Assembly (NCBI RefSeq): GCF_051014685.1
Contig: NC_135059.1
Location: 5,828,001-5,892,000 of the forward strand
DNA: 64,000 nt
Origin: Ptiloglossa arizonensis
Lineage: Eukaryota > Arthropoda > Insecta > Hymenoptera > Colletidae
Reading direction: 5' to 3'
Shown piece after piece: positions 53,741 to 64,000 of the stretch (positions are counted from its first letter, which is position 1; each line of letters begins with the position of its first letter). The notes under the pieces are model-generated. The model had not been told where the DNA came from. It did no database searches and saw only the letters and a list, made by a program, of their open reading frames with translations. Both the position numbers and the translations under genes were made by a program.

Positions 53741-56562
53741 TTTCAATAAGGGTTGATTCAGAGAGCAGGTGGTGTCCCTGCTGACGCGTGAGAAAGTTCA
53801 CGTAACGTCCGTCTTCTTGACGGAAAACGTCTTCCTCGCAGGTGGTGCGTGGGGTGGAGTCTATCTAACCGACCACCTTTATTTCACCGAGAAAAGCAGC
53901 GAACCCTTAAAAAACCCCAATCTCGATCCTCCTTTCTCGCGGCGGAGTCCAGATTTCTGGAAATTCTATATTATCCGACTCGTCAATGCCGCTTTGTCGG
54001 ACGTAGAGTGACACGCGTGGTTGCAGGCAAGCTTTTGTCGAGTTTCGAAAGGATTTCTCCCGTCCTCTGGCTGGTTTCCCTGGGAAACGGGGTTGAAAGT
54101 TGAGCTCCCTTCTCGGTTAACCGATTATTTGGAAATATTGATCCCCTGTTTGATCCCGATCGGTCCAAATATTGATCAGCTTTCATCGGATTTTTCGAGC
54201 TCTAATTAGTAACTCCGTTCGTAATTCCTTATTGTGTCGAAAAATACGTTAGCGTCGTTGAAGTATCATAGAAACGAACTTCGTGTAAATTTATCATCGA
54301 TTATAAAAACCATAAACAATTAGAACCGAGTCACTATACGCGATATAGGATAGACGCGTGATTTAATTTGAAATTTTATTTATTAACGGACCAATATAGT
54401 AAACTTCGCGAAGAATTCTCTTTGCGAAGATCTCTGCAATAAATATTCCGTTTAACCGTGAAAATCTTGATGGAAAAATGTTGCGCAATAGAGGATATCC
54501 ACGTGCTAGAAATCCATTCAAATTAGTCGAGTAACCTCACTTGTAATTTTACAAATTTTCCTTTTTGATAATTGTCACCTGGCACGCTTCTAATTCGTGC
54601 GCATACGATACATTTTTTCGCGAGAAAATTTTCAATAAATTGAAATATATTTTTGCAAGTGAACAATATAAGAATATGAGTCACAAACGGTTTAAATTCG
54701 TACGATTTGAGAGTGTAAATAATTGGACGGCTTTGGGTTTCACGTTCAAGTATTTCCTGTTACGTGAAACGCAATGCAGTTCCGATTCTTACGCAGTCTC
54801 ATTGTTAGCGATCCGACATCGACGAGAGATCGACTTTTTTTACATTTTCACGGGCGAGGGACTCGTTTCGCTATCCCTTTCCGCCTCTGCAATTCCCGTC
54901 TAACGTAAACCCCCAATTTTCGCACAATGGAGCGTCTTGAGGATCCTTATAAAAATTCGAGATACAATGAGGCTTTTGTGCGCGGACTTATCCCATCCGT
55001 TTGATCGAACCGGACATTTTTTTTCCTCCTAGACGCCCCTGTATACGGTGCGCCGATTTTTCGTAAAACGTCCGAAAATCGGACACACTCGTGAAGAGGT
55101 TAAACCTTTTTGTGCGAGTGAATCATCGTGCGAGGCATTCAACGAAACCTTTTTCCACCTTTATTGCGTACCCCGTTTTGTGATACCGATTCGACTGAAA
55201 ACGTTCATCGCGAACGGAGATCGGATATTTTCAATTCCTTTTTTTATCCATACGCGTTATCCTAGAAAGGTTTAGATTTTACGACAGTGTCGAACATCGT
55301 TCGCTGCACTCTTGCAACAATTCGCACGATTTCGAACAGCGGTTAAATGTGGATATTGATTTGCCTCGAATTTGAAAAAGAGTAAAATTAACGAAATTAC
55401 GACTATCGTGAGAAGAATTTCGAGTACTTTTGTACCTGCTATGAATCATAAACACAGGGAAATTCCAAATATGGCAACGCCATCTTACGAGAACATTCTT
55501 CAACGTTTTTATCATCTAACTGTAAAGTTCATTACAAGACAGTTGTACTTTGAACATCTGAAAGTTAGTTTTTCGAAACATTCGCGAGACTCGCAAGATT
55601 GAATGTTTCTGAAACGGTAGAAATTTCAGTCCCAAAAACATTTTTGAAACTTTGAGGACATTGGTAGAGATAGGATATAAAATAGACAAGTACACGGTTC
55701 TTGAGAGTTTCTCTGCGTTGCGTACACCACGTAGTGTCATCTTTCGAGCAAGATCACACCGCACTTAATTTGCGATTCAGGAAGAACTCCCCTAGCTACG
55801 TTTGATATTCTTTCCCGCGAGTTACTTAAACTCGTAACGACTCGCAATACAAATCTACGAGACGGCGTGCACTAGATCGAATCCCGATTCGCTTCAGCTC
55901 GACGAAACGAAAGCGTAAGTAGGCGGAGAAATCGATGATCCCGCATAAGTCGGACTAATGGACGCTGTCGGTCTACCCGCTCCGAGTGCTCGTGTACGAT
56001 TCGAGCGATGGAATTCATCTTGTTTCGAACATGAATACATTCAATCAGTTTCGAACTTCTGTTTAAAATTACTCGATTGTCGACAGTGTCTTCGATTACA
56101 ATATTCATTCATAATCATGAAAATAGACAACTGAGGGTACTCACGAGTCAATTTGCCCTTTACTCGTCAAACTTTCAAGTTCGATAAGAATATTGTACTT
56201 TTACAACAGTAATACGTTCACCATCGATAGTTCTACCGTTAATTTCGATCGAAGGAAAGGAAAGATTCCGACGACTTGGTGTTTTGTTTTTTGCTCGTTG
56301 TTTAATTTTTAACGTCTTCACTCTCCCAACGAGTTACCATCGAGCTCGAACAATAAAGACCAGCCGACTCTCGGACGTTCAGGTCCCTTTCGGACGTCCA
56401 GGTTTCTCGCTTCGTGGAAAATTTAACTTCTCGTAATGGCGCCGTTAAGAGTCCTCGACTCGCTGACGATCGGCATCTAACGCGCCGACGATGTCGCGGT
56501 TCGTTCGGTATTCGACACTCTCGCGATTCCTAATTTGGCCCCGTGGGGTAGGGAAGGGGGTT

Positions 56563-56578
56563 GGGGGGGGGGGGGGGG
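56563..56578. repeat. Poly-G run
   Basis: An uninterrupted run of about 16 G within a G-rich segment (about 56540-56580). Quadruplex-capable and error-prone to sequence. Confidence 0.9.
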
Positions 56579-57523
56579 CTCGCCACGAGTATCAAATTCC
56601 GATATTTATGGTATTTAAGGTATCCCCGCGATTGAAATTCCACGCGGCGTTTCGTATCGACGGGACACACGGCGTCCTCGGCTCGATCTTATATCGCTGC
56701 TCGATGGGGGGATTCGTAAAAATTTACGATACTAGGAGGCGATAGGGGAAGCGGCTCACTTTGCCTCTGGAAGGGAGCACCGGCTATGAGCAACAGATCA
56801 CAGACAGGAAATCGCGATAGCGGCCGCGGGGATTCCAGCGAGCAGCCAACTTTATAACATTTCACGAACCGGAAATGCAATATGGCCGGCGCACGTGGGC
56901 AGCCACCGCGTATATACGTGGATACGAGACCGCAGCAGCAATAGCAGCACCACCAGCACCAGAACCAGCACCAGCCGTAGCGTAAAAGCGGCGGCCAATG
57001 TTTCGCTTCTCCTCGTGAAATGAATAAAAGATGCTGCGCCGGCAGCATCGCTTACTCATTAACGTTCGTGCTGCACTGGCTTCGCAGGGGCTGGAATTTA
57101 AGCGGTAACGTGAGAGACCACGGATAGGGGGAGACGCGTGGGCGACTCGATGCTTCGGCACATAATACGAATGCATAATTTCATCGTGTCGAGCCGGCAA
57201 ACATGGCCCATAGAAGCCGGACTTTTAACGCTACCGATCTCTAATCGAGGATCGAGTTTCAATCGGAGTTGTCGATTCGACAAAATCGAGGCGAATCTTG
57301 CGTTCGTTTGCCAGCGAACGAGCGAGCGAGCGAACGTTCGTCGGTGGTTGAAGGGCGTTCAATAATCTTCGATATTGTTTGTACGTACACTTTGAACGTT
57401 CGATACTTTGATGTATGCAGAATGATTCTTAGCACGTGTTCAAAGGGTGGCATCGTGTACTTTTCTACGATTAATTTACCATCTATTTAGACGACACGTG
57501 TCAAGTTTCGGGTCGATCGGTTC

Positions 57524-57582
57524 GAAGTTTTCAAAATAGCGGGAAATTCAAATCGACCGGTGGTGATTGGAACACCCTGTAG
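57524..57582 (+). repeat. Dispersed repeat copy B (ends ACACCCTGTAG)
   Basis: Matches 19381-19440 in the perlecan intron across AAAATAGCGGGAAATTCAAA, GGTGATTGG and the CACCCTGTA end. Confidence 0.6.
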
Positions 57583-57591
57583 TTGACCTGA

Positions 57592-57650
57592 TTGGACCCC
57601 TTTGGTAGTTTTAGTGTTCAAAAGAAGTTTTAAACAGGTCGTACTCTATT
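57592..57650 (+). repeat. Monomer of the 51-bp CCTTTGGTAGTTTTAGTGTT repeat
   Basis: Single copy of the unit found as a tandem trimer at 62521-62672, in the same orientation. Confidence 0.75.
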
Positions 57651-60600
57651 TTACTTTATATTTTATTTCTTGGAAAAGTATATCGGTTTAGCTAGAATCT
57701 TACACGGCGTGAGACAGAAGTGTAGAAATGTAGAAGAAGATAGTAGATGCAGTTTCCCTCTAATTCTCATAGATTCGTATAGATCGACCTGATGTATATT
57801 TCTCCTAAGAGATGAATTTTTCTTAACCCTCGACCCGGACCCTTTGTAACATTTAACATGGTCAAAGAAGTCAATTGTCGTAAAATTAATATTTTCTAAA
57901 TTTCAATCGTCACGATGCACATGCACGTGTATTTGTCCTTCAGACGTACCTTCGATTCGTACAAATTGTTCGATTTATATAAAAAGAAATTGTTCGGTGT
58001 CCATCCACGGTGAGGTAAAAATTGAAATAGGAGTGTCGAACGATCGAACCGTAGCGTACATATTTAACCGGGGTTGCAATCGGTGAATTGCAATTTATTT
58101 CCACGTGGACGACGGTAAAACGTGACCCGGCGAAGTTGAAAAGTTGAACGTCGACAGGGGTCTGGTTACTCCGGATGGAAAAAGGGGACGAAAAGGGGAC
58201 CGGGGGGGAGTGGAGGAGTGGAGGGTACCGCTGGTTGTGTTTCTCGCCGTAGACCCCCGTAATAACCGGACCCACCGAGTCTAGTGGCAAGTCTAGTGGA
58301 TGGTGCCGCTGTTTCTGACACTACACGAGGGAACACCAACGACGACAACTGGCAGCATGACGATAACAGAGAACGGGAAGCCAAGCACCGGTGCCTGCAG
58401 ACCGGCCAGAGAACTTCTACGAGAGAACGTGCTCGTCAAAGAGTTTCATTCATCTGCGCGGCAAACTTCACTCGCGCGGACACGTGTGCCCTGCAGCCCG
58501 GCATTGTAAACGGGGATTTATGCCCTTTCGGCGACACTCAAGGCTCTCTTTTACGCGCTTCCTTCTCGCCCACTGTTTTTCTCGTTTCTCGTTCATACGA
58601 CAGGTCAGAGTGAAAGCTCCTCCGCGAGCAGCGTCTCTCGAAGGAACTTCGAAGCTCGTTCGTTCGTACGACGAATCGGGTATAATTATTTGTGGACCAA
58701 CAGCCCGCTCGGCACAGTTTTACGATCGTCGACGTAGAACCGGGTCTTGAAACGTACGGCTTGAAAAATCCATCGTTGCGTTACGTTATTGTTATACTAT
58801 TGCACGTTGGAACAGAAGAGATAATCGCGATATCTTTCCTCTGTACGTACTATCACATATATATTATTTACTTACCTAAGGTAAATGGTACGTGTGTACG
58901 TGCAGAGTTCACCGAGAGTATTTTGTCGATTGGTTGCATACTTCTGTGTTGTAAATCAAACGAACATCTGTTTAAGATTCTACAAGTGACTAGTGACGAA
59001 CCATTGGTTAATTATTTGAAACCCAACACAGTAGTGTACTTTAAGCAATTTTGATCTCTGGTGAGATTATTTTTCACATTCACGGAAAGAATGTACAATA
59101 GTTATAAACGAGATAGTTACTAGAATGTTACAATTATGTATTTATCGTACCAGCATATCGAAAGTTTGCAACTTTTGAAGTAGGAGTGCACAGCTCAGGA
59201 CAATACCGTGGATCTGGACAGAACTACTCCAAAAGGAGAGCGTTCTCTGTTCCTTTTTTCATCTTAAATGGAATTTAAAACAATTTCAATTCTATTTAAA
59301 ATACTTTCAATTTCACTTAAAACGAATACAGTTTGTCAATGACTTTATTCGTCGTCCGGGACACTCGCTTCCATTGCGATTAGAAATTCGTTGGTGCGAT
59401 CCAATAATTACCCGAATTATTTCTGTATCGTATTTTCCCGCGGTTCGATCGAATGCGAGGTGTTCGTGTCCATCCAGTGTCCGAAAAAATAACGGAACGA
59501 AACGATGAGGTGGTCAGTGAGAGAATACTTCGCGTAAGAAACAGTAGAACAGATAACATCTTCCGTATTTAATAGACTGGAGCGTTTTCACCGATATTCA
59601 GAGTCGCTTTCGGCTCGGTCCTGGATTCGAGTCCTTTTAGTCGACCGGTGGTTGGACAAAGGGACACTTTCGATTCTTCGCTTCGCATATTGACGTGGCC
59701 TTATCGATCGGTCTCTCACATTTGGGCCCTCGTGTCTCGATTCTCTCGCTTCCAGAGTATATTCGTGTACAGAGCCAGTGACAATGGACTCGGATTCTCG
59801 CAGCCTTATCACGCTTTCTATCGCGGGAACAAGCGTCTATAATTTATTTCTCCTTCCAGGGTCACGTTACTCGGAAGTCATTCGAGGAATTACATATAAT
59901 TATTTCTCAACCAACTGGAAAGCGAATGCTCGCTTTTGCTGCAAAAAGTGCGTCTGCACTGCACCTGTAGGCTTCGTTCCAACTGCTGGCGCGATTGCTT
60001 ACGTATTTGTTCGAGGTTTTTTATCTCCAATCTGATGCTTCGTTATCTGCTAACATATGGGTTGCAACTCCTTCGAACTGAATACTATTCGAGTATAAGC
60101 TATTACTTCGGAAATGCTGGTCGGTTTATCAGTTCCTCCGTATTTTTATCAGGTATTAATTTAACGCTGCGAAGGGAAGCGATAAATTTTTCTTAATAGC
60201 TGGTAAAATAATCGCGACGTTAAACGACAATTAATTAACCAAGGCGGTTCTCTGCGCCGAAAAAAAAGGAAACGTAACGAACAAGATTTCGTTCAATCTT
60301 TTCACCAAGAGAAGAGAGAGTTTACGCGAGACTTATCGCGCAGACTTAATACCCTCGAAGATACATTTATAATATTTCTTAACATTTTTACGAACAACGA
60401 ATATCGTATAGAAGAAAAATCAGCAAACTACAAAAGGTAACACCGTCGTGTTCGTGGACAGGTTATGCTCGCAACCTAATCGGACCGTGAAACGAGAATG
60501 TGAAACTCGCGTTTCATTGAAATCACTTCGATCATTTACATACAATTGTGTCAATAGGCGTATGAAGACGCGTTCGATAAAAATTTCTCTTTTTTAATAA

Positions 60601-61450
60601 TCGAAATGAAATCAGGGTACCTTGAAACGTGCAATTATTATTATTATTACAACTACTATCTTATTAACGGATTTGATTTTCCTTTGTAGAGAATTAATAC
60701 AACAAAATACCTATATAACAAGCATATGAACAAAACGATCTAAGAATATATTACGAGATGAAATAAAACAAAGTAGAAGAACAAAATAAAATAAAATAAT
60801 ACAAATATATACGTATAATTTATCCCGCGATACATTCTTAGCTTATTGTTTTCTTCGGTAAGAAAAAAAAAACAACGAAACAAAATGGAACAATATAAAG
60901 TAAAATAATCGAAAGAAAAAATTTCCACAAAGATAATCTACCGAGTAAATTTCTATAAAGTATTTCCATGGAAACGAAAAGGAATTTCGTTGTCGATTTT
61001 CCTTTCTTGCAGGTTCGAGAAAGTGACAAACGACCAGTTTTTCATCGTGCGCAACTTTTGAAAGAATACTCCCGCGCTTTGTGAACCATTGGCACGGGAT
61101 CGGAGACCGGACGATATTGATTTTCGTCCGAGGAGGAGATAGTCTCGCAGTTCCTCTCCAAGTCTGAATGACTTCGTTATCTCGGGCCGCGTCGCGGCAA
61201 GACACCGCAAGAAATTGATCGAGGTCTCTCGCGAGATCGTTAGACGGGATAGAGGATGGATTTGAATTAAGACTCGCGACGCGTGGGTGGACTACTTAGC
61301 GGCAACAGCTTCTGTATTTCCTGGCGGGCTCCCATCGTGCCTTTTACGGTATAAAGAATAATGATTCCGCCCGATCGTCCCGATCTTGTTCGAGCTATCT
61401 TAGATATCTCACTTCGCCGCGCCTTGTCACGATACCGAGTGAGCTGGCCC

Positions 61451-61535
61451 AACGTTCGTTCGTTCGTTGGTCGGTCGGTTGGTACGTTCGTTGGTTCGTT
61501 CGTTGGTAGGTTCGTTGGTACGTTCGTCTGGTAAG
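61451..61535. repeat. GTTCGTTGGT degenerate tandem run
   Basis: Repeated GTTCGTT, GGTCGGTCGGTTGG and GTACGTTCGTTGG wording with a 4-bp/8-bp pulse. Confidence 0.85.
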
Positions 61536-61683
61536 CAGCGTCGAAGTTGCGTGGGCGTACGAACGAGTATCGAGTAGCTGGTCACGGTCGTTTATTCCGC
61601 GTTACTAGGCGCACTGCATTAAGAGCAGTTTAATAAATTCACGAGTGGACGACGTGGGACAGACCGTGCTCTTCGGGTGAATT

Positions 61684-61782
61684 ATGAGGCGTATTTCGGT
61701 TCGGTTCTCCAACCGGAAGCTCGTGTTGTTGGTTCTTTTCTTCTTTTTTCTACGTCGAGAATCAATAGATGCACGGTGTTAG
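61684..61782 (+). other. Short hydrophobic ORF (unassigned)
   Basis: A 32-codon frame reading MRRISVRFSNRKLVLLVLFF and further F/L residues, then a stop. Arg-rich then hydrophobic, like a signal anchor. It could be an upstream ORF, a first exon with an unseen donor, or chance. No homology was recognised. Confidence 0.2.
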
Positions 61783-62092
61783 AGTACCGGTGTATTTCGG
61801 ACGATGACGCGAAATATAATTAGAGGAAGCACGTGATCACAGTCGGTACCGAAGCGAGAGTCCCGATTGGGTGTCGAGACGGAGATTACGTCCAAAGAAA
61901 AAAAAAATTGAATCGCGTCTAAGTAAATGACAGTTCTCGTGTTTTATCTTCGAAATGATTATACTTTCGTAGTCGGTAGACTCCACGTGGAATGGGTGGC
62001 TCGTCAACGGTGGACAGTGCCTCGATATTTCGAGCTCGGTTCCCCGGCCAGCAGGTGATATCTTATTGATAGTTCATAAAAAAGGGCTCTCG

Positions 62093-62476
62093 ATGCAAGG
62101 GGCCAAGGTTAAAGAAAGGCTGGCCATCTTCACGTCCATCAAACGCATATCGAACCGCACAAGGGAGAACGATGAGGATCCATTGTTGCCGGACTTTTGT
62201 GAGGCTTCTCTTTCGTTGCACTTGAGAGAAAGAAAGCGTAGTCTCGATTATTCGTTAAATGGATCCTTTCAAGTGGATGCTGCTTCGGCCAAAACGAGAA
62301 TGTTTGTTATCTCTACGGAAACGAAACCGAGGAGCAACACAGTGACGTCGAATATGCACCGTCTTTTAACGCTAAAACCACCAACCTATTGCTATTTGCA
62401 TCAGCTCGCATACCTATCTCCAATATTGGATGGAACATTGGTTGTCTATTTTGAAAATTGTTCACGAATATTGTAG
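62093..62476 (+). other. Unassigned open reading frame
   Basis: A 127-codon frame from the ATG at 62093 to TAG 62474-62476 (starts MQGAKVKERLAIFTSIKR). It has mixed composition, no signal peptide, and no domain that I recognise. It might be a small gene or exon but lacks supporting context; the tandem repeat just downstream argues for noncoding DNA. Confidence 0.2.
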
Positions 62477-62520
62477 CTAAAGACACCGTTAATAATTCAA
62501 TAATTTTATAAAGGAAATTT

Positions 62521-62672
62521 GAAACAGGTCAAACTGACACCTTTGGTAGTTTTGGTGTTAAGAAGTAGATTGAAACAGGTCAAATTGAACCCTTTGGTAG
62601 TTTTAGTGTTGAAAAGAAGCTCGAAACAGGTGAAATTGACCCTTTTGGTAGTTTCAGTGTTAATAGATTCGT
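62521..62672 (+). repeat. 51-bp tandem repeat, three copies
   Basis: GAAACAGGTCAAACTGACAC at 62521 recurs at 62572 and 62623, each followed by CTTTTGGTAGTTT or a close variant and then GTGTT. The unit is 17 codons, so open frames appear on both strands. A monomer is at 57592. Confidence 0.95.
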
Positions 62673-63835
62673 GGATGGGAACGCTCGGATCTGGGACCAA
62701 CGCGGATAGAACCGAAAAATCGAGCGATGTCCCGTTGTTTTTTCAATTTATACTTTTTGGGTGGTAAAACCAGAGACGCATCTGTGCGATGTAAAATTAA
62801 TGGACGAAGAGACGATGCCAGAACAGATGTCGGGGTGGTAATTAGGGTTAAATGGAACATTCTGCTCGATACCGGTAGACAGGGCGGCTGCGAGTTATTT
62901 CGGAGTGGTGTAGATCAATACAGGCGGTGCTCAGCTGTTGATTCGAACTAATTTAGAAAGGAGTCTGGTGGTACTTCTCGACAGGTTAAAAATTCTTCGA
63001 AAAGTATGTTTTTCCAGACAATTTTCAGACCGCGAAGATACATTATATTTGGCATACCAGTTTGTTTAAAACGTATAAAAAGTTACGACAGAAAATGGGA
63101 ATAAACAAAATCGCAGACGAGGTAGTCAAATTATTACGAACACTTTGAAGCTACCATCAATTCGAAGTTTTGTCAAGAATAAAATTTGAAAATTCACTTA
63201 ATACCTAGCAACATCTTACATATATTTTAAAGCTTTATTTTTGATATTTTTCGACAATTTTCTTATATATCTATGTTAGGTTCTCGATCGATTAATGTTT
63301 ATTGCTTATACTCGTAAACGCCGGTGCGATGAAACATTCTTATATATTTTCTATTGCAAAACACGTAAAAATCTGAGAAACGAGGACAGTACATGCGTCT
63401 TTCAAGGGATCTGTACACTTTTCAATTCTCGAATTGTTTACAATAATTCAATCGTACGCTGTACGATCCGTACGATAAATGCCAGCAGATAATGGTCGCG
63501 AAGTAATCTGTTTCCGGTTCATCGAAGGGTTTCGAGCTTACGTTGAACGGAGCACGCTGAATGAAAATGAGCGTCCTTACGCCAAATATAAAAGACCAAA
63601 GGAGAATAACAAATACCGAAGTGGCTATAGCAGGTTTGTTCACATTAATTTGCACGCTACCGTACGTACGATGTGAATCATCGGTTCTTTGATGGCCGCC
63701 GTTCACGTTCCCCGACAGAAAGATTCGCGGCTCCGCGATCCCTCAATCGATTCTTCAATAATGAAATTCCACGGTGACGTTATCGTGTAGGAAATGAGTT
63801 ACGTGATTGTCATACGTCCCGAGTACTATGGCGAG
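62673..63835. other. Noncoding, upstream of candidate secreted-protein exon
   Basis: No gene recognised. If the exon at 63836 is real, its 5' UTR and promoter would lie in the last few hundred bases here; no TATA or initiator stands out. Confidence 0.45.
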
Positions 63836-63907
63836 ATGTCGAACGTCCTTTCGAGGTTGCTGCTGCTGCTGCTGGTGCTGCTGCTGGCTCTGCTGCTGCT
63901 GTCTATT
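63836..63907 (+). CDS. Candidate first coding exon: signal peptide of an unknown secreted protein (3' partial)
   Basis: From the ATG at 63836 the frame gives MSNVLSRLLLLLLVLLLALL, then LLSI: a short n-region with one Arg and a long Leu-rich h-region. A donor TCTATT|GTAAGC follows at 63907/63908, phase 0. Unspliced, the frame ends about ten codons later (SCPDTECWE). The Leu run comes from a CTG trinucleotide repeat, so this may be a chance open repeat. The rest of the gene would lie beyond the window. An overlapping ATG at 63828 is in another frame and encodes a poly-Cys run. Confidence 0.35.
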
Positions 63908-64000
63908 GTAAGCTGTCCAGACACGGAGTGCTGGGAATAAGATTCGTGATGGAATTCATCGCGACTGTCATTGTTCGAAACGTTTGATCGGGAAGACAAT

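Larger units (their letters stand above)
49301..57300. other. Gene-poor region
   Basis: No exon with recognisable protein homology on either strand. A 222-codon frame on the minus strand (50413-51081) has no domain or signal peptide and is not called. It holds dispersed repeat fragments, a poly-G run at about 56563 and a trinucleotide stretch at about 56930-56980. Confidence 0.55.

Noticed and set aside
1..64000. CRISPR array, operon or prokaryotic mobile element
   Set aside because: The split-gene structure with GT/AG introns and metazoan domains identifies eukaryotic DNA; the tandem repeats lack the regular repeat-spacer pattern.

Overview
The window looks like genomic DNA of an insect, most likely a hymenopteran (bee, wasp or ant relative). 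Genes are split by canonical GT/AG introns, CpG is frequent, and mariner-type element remnants sit in introns. The species assignment is inference; the gene calls rest on protein motifs.

Region 1 (1 to about 41.9 kb, + strand) is one very large gene: perlecan (basement-membrane heparan sulfate proteoglycan core protein, Drosophila trol). Its 5' end lies outside the window. By hand I traced 46 core exons whose phases join without a break from base 1 to a stop at 39569-39571, about 4,400 residues. The order is: a low-complexity Ser/Thr/Lys-rich region with an in-frame 387-bp tandem repeat; 11 canonical plus 1 degenerate LDL-receptor class A (LDLa) repeats, most on their own phase 1-1 exon; an Ig domain; three more LDLa; another Ig; three laminin IV modules interleaved with laminin-type EGF repeats (domain III); about 12 Ig domains (domain IV); then laminin G, 2 EGF, laminin G, 2 EGF, laminin G (domain V). 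Five further exons look alternative: microexons of 15 nt (22275) and 30 nt (29902), a Cys-rich stop-containing exon (33512), an early terminal exon with its own AATAAA (36325; signal at 37203), and a second possible 3' terminal exon (39932).

Region 2 (42022-43022, - strand) is a complete 3-exon gene for protein-S-isoprenylcysteine O-methyltransferase (ICMT, ste14), convergent with perlecan; their predicted 3' ends meet or overlap near 41.9 kb.

Region 3 (43.1-64 kb) has no gene I can recognise apart from a candidate signal-peptide first exon at 63836-63907 (+). It holds diverged tandem duplications, dispersed short repeats, a GC/CpG-rich block at about 46.5-49.3 kb, homopolymer and trinucleotide runs, and stop-free frames without recognisable domains. 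The two certain genes are functionally unrelated: one builds extracellular matrix, the other methylates prenylated CaaX proteins in the ER.
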